64,000 bases of DNA. Source: Malaciobacter molluscorum LMG 25693 (lineage in GTDB: Bacteria > Campylobacterota > Campylobacteria > Campylobacterales > Arcobacteraceae). A model generated the notes under the pieces. The model had not been told where the DNA came from. It ran no database searches and saw nothing but the letters and a program-made list of their open reading frames with translations. The translations under genes and the position numbers were made by a program. Below are positions 17,368 through 27,509 of this stretch, in pieces. Location of the stretch: positions 1,426,001 to 1,490,000 of the forward strand of contig NZ_CP032098.1 in assembly GCF_003544935.1 (NCBI RefSeq). Reading direction: 5' to 3'. Every line of letters starts with the position of its first letter. The first letter of the stretch is position 1.

Positions 17368-17580
17368 TTAAAATTCAAATCCACCGCCTGAGCCTTTATT
17401 CATTGACTCATAAACAGCTAAAATATATTTTTTTCTTAATTCACACTCAAAAAATAAAGAACAATCAGAGCATGAATTTAATTCTTTACTATCTTGACAC
17501 TGTTTTAACTCTTTTAAAGCAGCATCAAGCTTAAGTTCCCATTCATCTATTACTATTTCGTTTGAATTATTTTCTTGCAT
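17368..17580 (-). CDS. Small conserved Cys-containing protein, 70 aa
   Basis: A 70-residue protein of unknown function with three cysteines in [13 protein letters not shown] plus an upstream Cys in KQCQDS, suggesting a metal- or disulfide-binding site. The tail [11 protein letters not shown] is glycine-rich. Its start overlaps the fbp stop by 14 bases and it lies 14 bases before metG, so it is translated within that operon. A gene of like size lies between metG and fbp in C. jejuni (from memory), which supports it as real. Confidence 0.78.
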   Translation of the reverse strand: MQENNSNEIVIDEWELKLDAALKELKQCQDSKELNSCSDCSLFFECELRKKYILAVYESMNKGSGGGFEF

Positions 17581-18415
17581 TTTCTTTATAAACTTTTTTA
17601 ACTCTATTTATCTCTTCATTTGATCCAAAAAAACATGGACTTGTATCATGAATATGCGTAGTTTCTACATCTAATACTCTATCAAAACCATCAATTGCTT
17701 GTCCATTAGCTTTTTCATAAACAAATGCAAAGGGAAAAACCTCAAATAATTGTCTTAATTTACCTTTTGGTCTATCTGTTGTTCCAGGGTAAGAAAAAAG
17801 TCCTCCACCTTTTAATAGTATTTGGTGTAAATCAGGAACCATGCCACCTGAATATCTTAATCTATAACCATCTTGAAAAATATCATCAATCATTTTTTTA
17901 TGATAAGGTGCCCAACAATTTTGAGTTGAACCAGGTGCATTAAGTTTACCTTTTTCGTTTAGTTTAATCTCTTGCATAAATTTAAATTTATTATTAATTA
18001 ATCTGTACATCTTAACATCAGTAGTTGCAATAACCAATTCTACTCTAGGGCCATAAACTACATATACTGAAGCAACAATATTTTTACCACTAAATTCATT
18101 TTCATAAATACCAAAGATTGATCCAACTGATAAATTAACATCTGCCAAAGATGAACCATCTAATGGATCATACGCAATTAAATATTTACCGTCTTTATTT
18201 AAAGATATTATCTCTTCTTGTTCTTCACTTACTATAGCTTTAATAGAAGAAACTTCTTTAAAAATATTTTCAATTATCTCATCACTTGCAATATCAAGTT
18301 TTAATTGAGTATCACCTGTTGAATTTTCATGTGTACTTTTTCCAGTATCACCTGTTTCTATTAAATTTTTTATTTCAATAGCAGATTTCTTTATTGCATC
18401 AAAAATTTCTGTCAT
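17567..18415 (-). CDS. fbp: Fructose-1,6-bisphosphatase class I
   Basis: Gluconeogenic phosphatase, 282 residues, hydrolysing fructose 1,6-bisphosphate to fructose 6-phosphate. The metal-binding motif DPLDGSS is at residues 83-89, preceded by the acidic VSEEQEE stretch (63-69) and followed by the sugar-binding [13 protein letters not shown] and the active-site GGLFSYPG segments. It is slightly short for the class but complete. Together with pckA elsewhere in the window it gives a gluconeogenic route. The operon order is mobB-fbp-small protein-metG. Confidence 0.95.
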   Translation of the reverse strand: MTEIFDAIKKSAIEIKNLIETGDTGKSTHENSTGDTQLKLDIASDEIIENIFKEVSSIKAIVSEEQEEIISLNKDGKYLIAYDPLDGSSLADVNLSVGSIFGIYENEFSGKNIVASVYVVYGPRVELVIATTDVKMYRLINNKFKFMQEIKLNEKGKLNAPGSTQNCWAPYHKKMIDDIFQDGYRLRYSGGMVPDLHQILLKGGGLFSYPGTTDRPKGKLRQLFEVFPFAFVYEKANGQAIDGFDRVLDVETTHIHDTSPCFFGSNEEINRVKKVYKENARK

Positions 18416-18420
18416 AATTA

Positions 18421-18927
18421 TTATACTCTCTTAGAATTTTTTTCAATCCACTCAATTATCTGTTCGGGATTATTTAAATCAAGTTTATCTATATTGTTAG
18501 GGATATTATCACTATTAATAGAACCATCAAAAGCTATTGCATTAGTAACTTTAAAATATGATTCATCTAAAGAATTTCTAAAAATAGATATTCTAGGAAG
18601 AGGTAACGTTTTCAAACCTTCAACTAATAGATAATCAAATTCATTAAACATACTAATAATTTCATCAATAGATGAAGTATCTTGCTTAAATAGTGTAGTT
18701 CTATTAGGTGAAACAACAGCTACATCTGCACCAGTTTGCGTAAACTTATCACTATCCTTACCTGGTGTATCAAATCTTGCTTTATCTTTTGGATCATGTT
18801 TTACAATACAAACTTTATACCCTCTATCTTGCAAAATATTTGATACTTTTATAATTAAAGTAGTTTTTCCACTATTTGAAGGACCAGAAAAAGCTACTGC
18901 TTGTTTTTTAAAAATCTTTTTCATCAT
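18421..18927 (-). CDS. mobB: Molybdopterin-guanine dinucleotide biosynthesis adaptor MobB
   Basis: P-loop GTP-binding protein of about 168 residues that assists MobA in making the guanine dinucleotide form of molybdenum cofactor. Walker [10 protein letters not shown] is at residues 15-23 counted from my start. [10 protein letters not shown] and the DTPGKDS segment follow as in MobB, and YLLVEGLK precedes the C-terminal part. I chose ATG 18927; an in-frame TTG at 18945 would add six residues but neither has a good Shine-Dalgarno site. It lies six bases before fbp. Confidence 0.88.
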   Translation of the reverse strand: MMKKIFKKQAVAFSGPSNSGKTTLIIKVSNILQDRGYKVCIVKHDPKDKARFDTPGKDSDKFTQTGADVAVVSPNRTTLFKQDTSSIDEIISMFNEFDYLLVEGLKTLPLPRISIFRNSLDESYFKVTNAIAFDGSINSDNIPNNIDKLDLNNPEQIIEWIEKNSKRV

Positions 18928-19006
18928 AGGCTGGATTTTATCCAAATGATGGTTAAAGTATGTTTAGTGTAAAATGTCATTAAATTAAATTGGAGATAAA
19001 TAAATA

Positions 19007-19579
19007 ATGAAAAAAATCTTTTTAACTATTTCATGTGCTGCAGCAATATTTTTTAGTGGATGTGCTAAAAATCAAGCATTAACTAATTTTGAAGATACTC
19101 AGCTGAATCCTAGTGCTTTAAAATATACAAAAAAAACAGATATTATTGTTAATAATGAACCAAAAATTCAATTTTTTGCTACTTATTTAAATCCCGTGCA
19201 TAAAGATGTTGATAAAGGAATTGAAAGTTTTATAGTTGGTGTTTATTTTGTAAATGAAAAAGAACAAGATTTTAGAAAGTATAACTATAACGTTATGTTA
19301 AATGAGGATAAACCTTTAGCAAAACCATATATATTATCTGCAAAATCTTTACTTGTTAAATCTTTACCAATAAAAAATCCATGGGGGAATTATTATATTT
19401 TTCACTTTCCTAAACAAGATGGATATAATCTAAAACTAAAATTAATAAATGATAAAGGTCTTGAAAAAATCAAAGAATTAAAAGAAGAAAAAAAAGAAGA
19501 AAATCCAAGTATTCAAAAACAAAGAAAAGTTCAAGTTGAAAACAATTTAGATATTATTCAATTAGATTTTCAAAAATAG
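19007..19579 (+). CDS. Conserved lipoprotein, 190 aa
   Basis: Lipoprotein with signal peptide MKKIFLTISCAAAIFFSGC (lipidated Cys19). The mature 172 residues have no domain I know: a beta-rich centre with YLNPVHKDVDKGIESFIVGV and a basic, coiled tail (LKEEKKEENPSIQKQRK). An uncharacterised lipoprotein lies at the same place between mobB and slt in C. jejuni, as I recall. Preceded by GGAG. Its last 26 bases overlap the 3' end of the convergent slt gene. Probably outer-membrane attached, role unknown. Confidence 0.8.
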   Translation: MKKIFLTISCAAAIFFSGCAKNQALTNFEDTQLNPSALKYTKKTDIIVNNEPKIQFFATYLNPVHKDVDKGIESFIVGVYFVNEKEQDFRKYNYNVMLNEDKPLAKPYILSAKSLLVKSLPIKNPWGNYYIFHFPKQDGYNLKLKLINDKGLEKIKELKEEKKEENPSIQKQRKVQVENNLDIIQLDFQK

Positions 19580-21218
19580 AAGATAGTTTAAAACTATTCT
19601 TCTTATCAAGATAATTTAAATATATATAATAATTAGCTAAAACCTTTTTCCCATACTCTCTTGTCTCATCATAAGAGATCAACTCCATACTCATAAATGG
19701 TTCAAAAAAACCTTTTTTAGTAAATAATCCTTGATTTAATAATGATTTAAAATATCCATAACCACCATTATAAGAATAAGCAATAAATAATGGATTACTG
19801 ACATTTTTTTCTAAATTATTTAAATGATAGTTTGCATATCTTAAGTTTGTTTTCACATCAAACTGATTAAAAATATTATATTTTTCATTTAATCTTTTTG
19901 CAATTACTTTACTTAAAAATGGCATAATTTGCATAACTCCTTGTGCATAAGAAGTTGAGATAGAAGAGGGAATAAATCTACTTTCTTGCCTTGCAAGAGA
20001 ATAAACTAATGCTTGTCTTTTAATTGGATAATTGCTCAAATATTCTTTGTAAGGTAGTAAATAAAAATTATCTTTATAATTATTATATTTATTTAAAATA
20101 TAAGCTAAATAGGGTTTAGTTTTTTCATCTGTAAAAATTGATTGATAATAATCAACTTTTTGCTTATCTAAATCTTTTGTATTTTTTAATACATCTACCC
20201 ATAAAAAAGGATTTGTTGTATCAAATTTTGATGTTTCATTATGTTGTAACGCAATATCATATTTAATTTTAGGTAATTTCTTATTTAATAATTCTTTTGC
20301 ATACAATGAATATAAATCAATATGTTGTGAATTTGACAATTGCTTTAAAAAACTATTATCAAAAGTTATTTGATATTTCCAAAATAAAACTTTGTTTTTT
20401 ATTTCTTGAGAGTATGCTTTTTTGTAAGAATTATCTAAATATTTTAATGCTTTATCAAAATTACTATTATTTAATTCGTTTAAAGCTAAATAAAAAGATG
20501 TATCAGATGAAAAATTTTTATCATCAATATTTAAAAAAGATTTACTTAATAAATCTAATTTAGGGTTAGTAATTGAATATTTAATTAATCTTTCAAATCG
20601 TTTATCTTTTTTAACTTTTAATATTGTGCTTTTGGGAAGTTTATAATTTAAATAATCAACTCTAAATTTACCACCTACACTTAAATATATTTCATAAAAG
20701 TTATCAACAGATGTAGAAATTACTTTTGTAAAAGGAATCGATGATGATATTATTTTAAGTTGTTTGGCAAAATTCGGATATTTATATTGAACTAATTGTA
20801 TTGCTTGATTTAATTGTGTTTGAGAAAGAGAAGTTGCTTTATAAAGACTTAATCCTACTTTTATACAATCATCATATGTAGATATTAACTCTTTAGCACT
20901 TGCATTCATACATTGAATAACTGCTAATGTTTCATCATTTTTAAATTTCTTAGCAAATTCAAAAAAAATCTTATTATTTACATATTTTACCATACTTAAA
21001 GCAGCCAAAGCTTCTTTAGAACTTATATCTTCTTTTAAATATTGTAAAATATAAAAATCTTTTGTTATTGATTTTGGTTTATCTTTTAGCCAATCTAATG
21101 TAACTTTAAACTCTTCTTTAGAGTTTTTACTAGGCAAAGAGAAGTTGTCTTTATTTATTACAGAAGTATCAGCATATAAAAAACTTACTAATAATAATGA
21201 ATAAATTACTCCTCTCAT
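19554..21218 (-). CDS. slt: Soluble lytic murein transglycosylase
   Basis: Periplasmic peptidoglycan-cleaving enzyme, 554 residues. Signal peptide (residues 1-16, ends LYA), a long alpha-superhelical region, then the SLT catalytic domain: SLARQESRF holds the catalytic Glu412, followed by YAQGVMQIMP and the late AYNGG-like segment IAYSYNGGYGY. It releases 1,6-anhydro-muropeptides. The 3' end overlaps the convergent lipoprotein gene. The gene is the last of the gltX-YggT-slt series. Confidence 0.93.
   Translation of the reverse strand: MRGVIYSLLLVSFLYADTSVINKDNFSLPSKNSKEEFKVTLDWLKDKPKSITKDFYILQYLKEDISSKEALAALSMVKYVNNKIFFEFAKKFKNDETLAVIQCMNASAKELISTYDDCIKVGLSLYKATSLSQTQLNQAIQLVQYKYPNFAKQLKIISSSIPFTKVISTSVDNFYEIYLSVGGKFRVDYLNYKLPKSTILKVKKDKRFERLIKYSITNPKLDLLSKSFLNIDDKNFSSDTSFYLALNELNNSNFDKALKYLDNSYKKAYSQEIKNKVLFWKYQITFDNSFLKQLSNSQHIDLYSLYAKELLNKKLPKIKYDIALQHNETSKFDTTNPFLWVDVLKNTKDLDKQKVDYYQSIFTDEKTKPYLAYILNKYNNYKDNFYLLPYKEYLSNYPIKRQALVYSLARQESRFIPSSISTSYAQGVMQIMPFLSKVIAKRLNEKYNIFNQFDVKTNLRYANYHLNNLEKNVSNPLFIAYSYNGGYGYFKSLLNQGLFTKKGFFEPFMSMELISYDETREYGKKVLANYYIYLNYLDKKNSFKLSSIFENLIE
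19578..19603. terminator. Imperfect hairpin at convergent lipoprotein/slt ends
   Basis: AGAAGATAGT / ACTATTCTTCT with a one-base bulge, starting at the lipoprotein stop codon and lying inside the last codons of slt. A possible shared terminator; the U-run is poor. Confidence 0.4.
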
Positions 21219-21222
21219 AATA

Positions 21223-21504
21223 TTACATCATTCCCGAAAATAATTTACTTAAAAAAGTCTCTAGAAAAATTAAAATAAATATTAGTATAACTGGTGCTAA
21301 ATCCATTCCTCCAAAAACAGTAGGAATCACTCTTCTTATAAGAGCATATGCAGGTTCTGTTAGTCTATATAACATTTGAACAATTGGATTATATGGATCT
21401 GGTCTAACCCATGATAAAATTGCTGAAATAATAATAACCCATTTGTAAAGAAATATTATTCCTAACACTACTGTAAAAAAAGAATTTAATAATGCATCTA
21501 ACAT
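21223..21504 (-). CDS. YggT family membrane protein
   Basis: A 93-residue inner-membrane protein with two hydrophobic blocks (residues about 10-30 and 65-90) around the family's conserved loop [20 protein letters not shown] and YALIRRVIP. YggT proteins are linked to osmotic tolerance and, in Gram-positives, to division-plane factors. It lies between gltX (7-base overlap) and slt (4-base gap). Confidence 0.88.
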   Translation of the reverse strand: MLDALLNSFFTVVLGIIFLYKWVIIISAILSWVRPDPYNPIVQMLYRLTEPAYALIRRVIPTVFGGMDLAPVILIFILIFLETFLSKLFSGMM

Positions 21505-22772
21505 CTAACTATCTCCCCTAAATAATTTTTTATTAATGGATAAATATCATTTAAATTTGGTCCACTATTTAATCCTGTCAAAACATAATACAATGGTTTT
21601 GATAAAGATTCTTCATTTAAACCTGTATTATTTTTAATAAATTCTTGCAATTCATTAAGATTTTCAAAATATGGTGAATGTTGAAGACAATTTATTATTT
21701 TTGATACCTCTTTTTCAAAACCCTTAATAACTAATTTTTTAGAAAATATTGAATCTATTTTTTCTTTTATTTGTTTTAATGTACTAACTTCTTCTAAAAA
21801 CAATTTAGCTAATTTTCCAATATCTTCATCAGCAAATCCTAATAATTTAGATAACCTTAATTCATCTATTAATATTAAATGTTTTTTATTAATAATTTTT
21901 AATTTTTCTATATCAAATGTAGGGTTATCTAATGAAATATTTTTAATATCAAACCATTCTATTGCTTCTTCTAAAGTAAAAATATCTTTTGGTGTTTTAT
22001 TACCTAATAATACTAAGTAATTTGCAATTGCTGCAGGTAAAAAACCTTCTTCAATAAGACTTTTTATAGAAATCTCTTCTTGTACCTCTATTTTTGGTAA
22101 ATGAAGATAATCTATTTTTTTACTATAACCTAAAGAGTTTCTAATATGAATTTGTTTAGGCGTATTTAAAATTTTATCTTCTGTATCTATAACAAATGAA
22201 ATATCATATAACATATCATCAATTGCACAAGCATAATTAGAAGTAGGGTTCTTATCATGAGTTAAAATAACAAATGAGTCTACATCATCAGAAGAGTAAT
22301 CTAATGTTCCTTTTATTAAATCATCAAATTTAATATTATCATTTGGTCTTTTTATTCTAACAGTAAAAGCAGCATTTACTTCTAATACTGCTTCATCAGA
22401 TAACTTTTCACAAAAACCATCATAAACAATAGGTTTATTGTTTTTTATCGCATCTTGTTTTAATTCTTCTAGTTTTTCATCACTACAAAAACAAGCAAAA
22501 GCTTTTTTTTGTCCCATTAACTGCATTGCAAGTTTTTGATAATATTTGAAATTACTACTTTGATTTAATACTCTTGTATAATCTATTGAAAAAAGATTTA
22601 ACAGTTCAAGAACTTCTTTATCTTTTCCTTCTTCAAATCTTTCTTTATCAATATCTTCGATTCTAATTAAAAGTTCTTCATTTAATTTCTTTGATACTAT
22701 AAAGTTAAATAAAGCTACTCTTAAGTCATTAACATTCATGTCTCCAGTTAAACTAGGGGCAAATCTTAACAA
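21498..22772 (-). CDS. gltX: Glutamyl-tRNA synthetase-like protein with degenerate active-site motifs
   Basis: A 424-residue protein that follows the bacterial GluRS fold from end to end (RFAPSLTG at residues 3-10, [34 protein letters not shown]-terminal anticodon-binding helices). It occupies the place of the second GluRS gene beside YggT and slt in relatives. However, the HIGH region reads MNVND (residues 12-16) where GluRS has xHIGx, SPTG is SLTG, and no KMSKR loop exists: LHLPKIEVQ runs straight into SIKSLIEEG. The RGEDH-type binding motif is DTEDK. ATP-dependent activation therefore looks impossible or much altered. The sequence is otherwise undamaged, with no stop or frameshift, so it appears to be maintained for another role. 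In related bacteria this paralogue charges tRNA-Gln with Glu. Confidence 0.85.
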   Translation of the reverse strand: MLRFAPSLTGDMNVNDLRVALFNFIVSKKLNEELLIRIEDIDKERFEEGKDKEVLELLNLFSIDYTRVLNQSSNFKYYQKLAMQLMGQKKAFACFCSDEKLEELKQDAIKNNKPIVYDGFCEKLSDEAVLEVNAAFTVRIKRPNDNIKFDDLIKGTLDYSSDDVDSFVILTHDKNPTSNYACAIDDMLYDISFVIDTEDKILNTPKQIHIRNSLGYSKKIDYLHLPKIEVQEEISIKSLIEEGFLPAAIANYLVLLGNKTPKDIFTLEEAIEWFDIKNISLDNPTFDIEKLKIINKKHLILIDELRLSKLLGFADEDIGKLAKLFLEEVSTLKQIKEKIDSIFSKKLVIKGFEKEVSKIINCLQHSPYFENLNELQEFIKNNTGLNEESLSKPLYYVLTGLNSGPNLNDIYPLIKNYLGEIVRC

Positions 22773-22773
22773 T

Positions 22774-24072
22774 TTATTTCCTTACAATTGAAAATGATAA
22801 ATCAATTATCTCTTTATGAGATTTAATATAATTATTTAATTCATCAATTTTTAGATTTTGGATATTCTCTAACTCTTTTTTAGGATAGTCTTGCTCTAAA
22901 CCTTTATAGTAAAGATTAAAAGCTCTTCCTAATCTTTGAGCTAATGTTTCAGTTCTTAAAGGTTCACTTCCTAATAAAAAGTTTTTGGCAGAATCTAATT
23001 CTTCTTTTGTTACACCTTTTTGTACAAATTCATCCACAATTTTTGAAACTAATTCTTTAGCTTCATTTGCACTTTCTAATTTTGTTTGTAAATAACCTGT
23101 AAAATATGAGTGTGATTTATTAATAGAAACATAACCATATGCACTATATGCTAAACCTCTTTTTACTCTTATTTCTTCCATTAATCTTGATCCAAATCCT
23201 GAACCACCTAAAATAAAAGATGCTACTTTTGCCATATAACTCTCTTTGTCATTTGCTTTTGCATTAAATCTACTTCCAAAGTATATATAAGCTTGTTGTG
23301 TATCTTTTATTAATTCTTTAGTTGTTGGTTTTGCTGTTATTTCAAAACTTTTTAATTTTTTTTGTTTACCAACAGGAAGAATACTTAAAACATTTTTTAA
23401 CTTCTCTTTAATTTCATTATATTCAATATCTCCACCTGCAACTATAATTAAATTAGATAAATTAAAAGCATTTGAAATAAAATCTTTAATATCTGTTAAT
23501 CTAATTTTTGAGATTGACTCAACTGTACCAGATGATGGATTTTCTAATGGAGTATCTTTAAATAAAATCTTTTTTAATTGATTTTTCGCAACATAATCAT
23601 AATCATTTTGTTTTCTTTTTAAAGAACCTATTTGAATTGTTTTTATTTTTTCAACTACATTTTTATCATAATTTGGATCTTCTAATAAATCTTTTAAATA
23701 CTTAAAAGCTTTATCATTTACTTCTTTTAAAGAAGAAAGTTCTATAACAAAAGTTTCAAAACCTGCTGTTGTATTTAAAGAAATTGCATTGCTTTCAAGT
23801 TTTGAAGCAAACTTTGTTGAACCAAGTTTTTTAGTCCCTTCATTTAATAGTTTTGCTGAAAAAGAAGCAATCCCATTTAATTTTTCATCTTGAATAGAAC
23901 CTGAGTTTTGAAAAACCAATTGTAGATTTAATATTGGTAAATTTGTTTGTTTTTCAAAAATAACAGGAACTTGTACATTATTAATATTTATATGTTTAAT
24001 TTGTGCACCCATTAAAATTCCTTGCAAACTAAATAGTGTAATAACACATTTAAATAGTTTTTTCGCTTTCAT
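22774..24072 (-). CDS. M16-family peptidase-like protein lacking the zinc site
   Basis: Predicted periplasmic protein, 432 residues, with a signal peptide (residues 1-22). It has the two M16 half-domains: the N-terminal one ([19 protein letters not shown]) sits where active enzymes have HxxEH, and the C-terminal one holds [21 protein letters not shown], the conserved Arg/Tyr segment. The zinc-ligand His-X-X-Glu-His is replaced by SFSAK, so it should be non-catalytic by itself and may act as partner of an active M16 subunit, as in two-subunit PqqF/YmxG-type systems. It is 10 bases downstream of mqnC in the transcript and precedes gltX. Confidence 0.85.
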   Translation of the reverse strand: MKAKKLFKCVITLFSLQGILMGAQIKHININNVQVPVIFEKQTNLPILNLQLVFQNSGSIQDEKLNGIASFSAKLLNEGTKKLGSTKFASKLESNAISLNTTAGFETFVIELSSLKEVNDKAFKYLKDLLEDPNYDKNVVEKIKTIQIGSLKRKQNDYDYVAKNQLKKILFKDTPLENPSSGTVESISKIRLTDIKDFISNAFNLSNLIIVAGGDIEYNEIKEKLKNVLSILPVGKQKKLKSFEITAKPTTKELIKDTQQAYIYFGSRFNAKANDKESYMAKVASFILGGSGFGSRLMEEIRVKRGLAYSAYGYVSINKSHSYFTGYLQTKLESANEAKELVSKIVDEFVQKGVTKEELDSAKNFLLGSEPLRTETLAQRLGRAFNLYYKGLEQDYPKKELENIQNLKIDELNNYIKSHKEIIDLSFSIVRK

Positions 24073-24082
24073 AATTTTGATT

Positions 24083-25150
24083 TTAATACCTCTTTATTAT
24101 TTCATAAGCAGTATTTCTTTTTGCAGGATTTTCTCCTACATCTTTAATAAGAGCAATCATCTCATCTTGATTCATACAATTTGTTGCTCCTGCTGCTGCT
24201 ACAACATTTTCTTCCATCATTGTACTTCCAAGGTCGTTAGCTCCAAATTTTAATGCTAATTGTCCTATATAAGATCCTTGAGTTACCCAAGAACTTTGAA
24301 TATTAGGAAAATTATCTAAAAATAGTCTTGAAACTGCAAGAAGTCTTAAGTACCTATTTGATGATTGCGGTTTTAAATCAGGAATCTCTTCTTTAAGTTT
24401 TGTATTTGCACTTTGAAAAGACCACATAATAAATGCTCTAAAGCCACCAGTTTCATCTTGTAGTTGTCTTATTCTATCCCAATGTTCAATTATTTCTTCA
24501 TCAGTTTCAACTGTACCAAACATCATTGTTGCAGTTGTTTTCATACCAATAGAATGCGCAAGTCTATGAACTTCTAACCATTCATCTACATCTATTTTTT
24601 TAGGAGCAATAATATCTCTTACTTTGTCACTCAAAATTTCAGCACCAGCTCCAGGAATAGAACTTAATCCTTTTGCTTGTAATCTTTTTAGCACTTCCAA
24701 TTTTGTTATTTTTGAAACTCTTGCAATATATGATATTTCTATTGCAGAAAAACTATGAAGAGTAATTTGAGGGAACTTTGTATGTATATGTTCAACCAAA
24801 TCTTCATAATAATCAATTTTTAAATTTGGATGAACTCCACCTTGCATAAGAATTTGTGTTCCACCAATTTCTAGTAATTCTTCAATCTTTTTATCAATTT
24901 CATCATATGACAAAACATATGAATCTTCATCCTTTTTATGTCTATAAAAAGCACAAAATTTACAATCCACCCAACATACATTTGTATAATTAATATTTCT
25001 GTCAACAACAAATGTAGTTATTTTTTCAGGATGCAATTGTGCTTTTTTTTCACTAGCTAGTTTACCAAGTTGTGTTAATGAAGCATTTTTAATTAAGTCT
25101 AATGCTTCATTTTTGGATAATCTTTTATCTATATTTATAGGTTTAACCAT
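24083..25150 (-). CDS. mqnC: Cyclic dehypoxanthinyl futalosine synthase
   Basis: Radical SAM enzyme of the futalosine menaquinone route, 355 residues. The cluster motif is C59-X3-C63-X2-C66 (VCWVDCKFCAF). The MQGGVHPNL stretch, the FSAIEI block and the C-terminal VAAAGATN are typical of MqnC. It cyclises dehypoxanthinyl futalosine. Campylobacterota use this pathway and lack MenA-F type synthesis. It begins at the stop of bamA (one-base overlap) in the same transcript. Confidence 0.93.
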   Translation of the reverse strand: MVKPINIDKRLSKNEALDLIKNASLTQLGKLASEKKAQLHPEKITTFVVDRNINYTNVCWVDCKFCAFYRHKKDEDSYVLSYDEIDKKIEELLEIGGTQILMQGGVHPNLKIDYYEDLVEHIHTKFPQITLHSFSAIEISYIARVSKITKLEVLKRLQAKGLSSIPGAGAEILSDKVRDIIAPKKIDVDEWLEVHRLAHSIGMKTTATMMFGTVETDEEIIEHWDRIRQLQDETGGFRAFIMWSFQSANTKLKEEIPDLKPQSSNRYLRLLAVSRLFLDNFPNIQSSWVTQGSYIGQLALKFGANDLGSTMMEENVVAAAGATNCMNQDEMIALIKDVGENPAKRNTAYEIIKRY

Positions 25151-27402
25151 TAAAAACTACTTCCTAAAGAAAATTCAAAAGATGATGTATCATCACCTGA
25201 TTTATCATCAATTGGTTTAGCAAAAATAAGTTGAAGAGGTCCTACAGGAGAAACCCATTCAAATATTGCACCTGTTGAAGATCTTTTTATTTGACTAAAA
25301 CTATCTTCACCTATCATACCATAATCATAAAATACTCCCCATCTCATTTTAGCACTTGCAACAAGAGGAAAACTTAATTCTACTGAGTTTGCATATAATT
25401 TTTTGTAAGGATCTTCTCTTACTCCATCATCATTATCTGGACCAAAGGCATAAGATTTAAACCCTCTAAGTGTTTTTGGACCACCTAAATATAAAGAATC
25501 ACCCTGATTAATTTGTCCATTATCTACAATCATTTTCAAATTAGCTTTATATCTAAAAATCCAATCTAAATCAAAAGCATCTTCCAATGAATAAAAGTAT
25601 TTAAAATATGAACTAGATTTTAAATACTTCGAATCTCCACCAAGTCCTGCAACTTCTAAAGAAGTTCCAACTTTAATACCATTTCTTGGTAAATAAAAAT
25701 CATCAGTGTTATCAAATTTTAAATAAGGTGTAACTGAACTTGTAACGTAATCTGTATCATCATAATACTCTTTTGTAGGATCCTTTTTAAAATCATCATC
25801 ATAATCATAACTTTCATCAATAAAATCAAGTCTATATCTAGCTCCTGCATAAAAATTTCTAAAAAATTCTTTACCGATTCCAACAGAAAAACCTACTGCT
25901 TTTTTATTTAATTCATAATTATCTCTATCAATTTCAGTATCTTGGTTATGAATTTCAATATCCCCATTATATTTACTATCATTAATTGAAGGATTTGTTA
26001 ATTTAAACATAAAATCAGATTCTTTTGCAGAAAGTTCTGTTGATAAAGATACACCAAGTCCTGAACCAAAAATATTATTATCACTAATTGCAGCATTAAC
26101 CATCATCTTGTCATAAGAACCATAACCACCACCTAAGATAATATTACCAGTTCTTGCTTCAACAACTTTTACAGCTAAATCCATTCTATCTTCAGAGATT
26201 CTTTTTTGTTCTACTTGAACTTTATCAAAATAACCAGTTCTTTTTAATTTTGAAATAGAGTCTTTATAATCAGTTAAACTAAATAAATCTCCAGGGGCTA
26301 AATATATATTTCTTCTTATTACTCTATCTAAAGTTCTAGAGTTTCCAGATATTTTAACATCATTTATATATACTTTTTTACCTGGTATTACATTAAAAAC
26401 AATATCTGCTTTTGCATTTTTTTCATCTTTTTTAATATCATACTTTACTTGAGCAAATGCATAACCTAAATCAGAAATTTTTGTCTTAATAAAATCAACA
26501 TCATTTCTTAATTTTGAAATATTAAAAGTTCTATCCTTTTTTAACTCTAAATCAGGATATAAATCTTTTGATTTTAGAATTGATTCATCAACATAAATTT
26601 TTATTGAATTAGTTGTATATTGTTCACCTTCTTCAATAAAAAAATCAAGTCTTGCCTGATTTGAAGCAAAATCTACTTTTAAAAATGGATCTTTAACTTT
26701 TGCATCCAAATATCCATTTTGAAAATATAAATCATTAATTCTTGGTTTCTCATAATCTAATTGATCAAGTTTTAACTCTCCATCATTTTGCCCAAACCAC
26801 CAAGATATAAAATCTTCTTCTTTATTTGCTGTTACATTTTCAAAATCACTTGCATCAAGTTTATTTGCACCAATATAGTTAACTTTTTTGATTATAATTT
26901 CATCACCTTTGTTAACATTGAATACCACTGATACTGAGCTTTGATTAATAGGTTCAACTTCTACTTCTACAATAGAATTAATATAACCATCTTTTTCCAA
27001 TTCAGAAAGTAAAACTTTTTTTGCTTTGTTTGCTCTTTGTGTAGAATACATACTACCTTTTTTAAGACCCATCAGAGCTTTTAAACTGTCGATATCTTCT
27101 TCTCTTGATTTATAACCATTAATTTCTAAATTAGCAATAGAAGGTTTTTCTTGAAAAATAAATTGTAATTTTCCATTATTTGTTTTAACACTTATATCAT
27201 CAAAATAACCAAACTTATAAAACTCTTTTAAGGCTTTATTTACTTTATTAACATCTAACTCTTCACCAGGCTTTAACCCTAAAGTCTCATCTGCAATTTT
27301 AGATGAAATTTTTGTTAAATTAATATATTCAATTGAGTTGATTTGTTCTGCGTGAAGTAATGAAGCTAACGCTATTGATAGTAATGTAAGTCTTTTTTTC
27401 AC
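25150..27402 (-). CDS. bamA: Outer-membrane protein assembly factor BamA
   Basis: Omp85-family protein of 750 residues that inserts beta-barrel proteins in the outer membrane. Signal peptide of about 18 residues (LLSIALASLLHA), five POTRA-like repeats over about residues 20-420 (for example KVYINDVKISGNSRT), then a 16-strand barrel with GGPKTLRGFKSYAFGP (lid-lock motif region with Arg-Gly-Phe) and a terminal Phe. Length is typical. It is the first gene of bamA-mqnC-M16-gltX-YggT-slt on the minus strand and diverges from tyrA. Confidence 0.96.
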   Translation of the reverse strand: MKKRLTLLSIALASLLHAEQINSIEYINLTKISSKIADETLGLKPGEELDVNKVNKALKEFYKFGYFDDISVKTNNGKLQFIFQEKPSIANLEINGYKSREEDIDSLKALMGLKKGSMYSTQRANKAKKVLLSELEKDGYINSIVEVEVEPINQSSVSVVFNVNKGDEIIIKKVNYIGANKLDASDFENVTANKEEDFISWWFGQNDGELKLDQLDYEKPRINDLYFQNGYLDAKVKDPFLKVDFASNQARLDFFIEEGEQYTTNSIKIYVDESILKSKDLYPDLELKKDRTFNISKLRNDVDFIKTKISDLGYAFAQVKYDIKKDEKNAKADIVFNVIPGKKVYINDVKISGNSRTLDRVIRRNIYLAPGDLFSLTDYKDSISKLKRTGYFDKVQVEQKRISEDRMDLAVKVVEARTGNIILGGGYGSYDKMMVNAAISDNNIFGSGLGVSLSTELSAKESDFMFKLTNPSINDSKYNGDIEIHNQDTEIDRDNYELNKKAVGFSVGIGKEFFRNFYAGARYRLDFIDESYDYDDDFKKDPTKEYYDDTDYVTSSVTPYLKFDNTDDFYLPRNGIKVGTSLEVAGLGGDSKYLKSSSYFKYFYSLEDAFDLDWIFRYKANLKMIVDNGQINQGDSLYLGGPKTLRGFKSYAFGPDNDDGVREDPYKKLYANSVELSFPLVASAKMRWGVFYDYGMIGEDSFSQIKRSSTGAIFEWVSPVGPLQLIFAKPIDDKSGDDTSSFEFSLGSSF

Positions 27403-27471
27403 ATCAATCCTTAGTACATTTATAATTAAAGTAGCTAATATATCTAAATTAAGTTTATAGCATCTTTAAGA

Positions 27472-27477
27472 TATAAT
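27472..27477 (+). promoter_or_regulatory. Candidate -10 box for tyrA
   Basis: TATAAT 32 bases before the chosen tyrA start in the bamA-tyrA divergent gap. Confidence 0.5.
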
Positions 27478-27509
27478 ACATCAAACAATTATTTTATGAG
27501 GTGAGAAAA

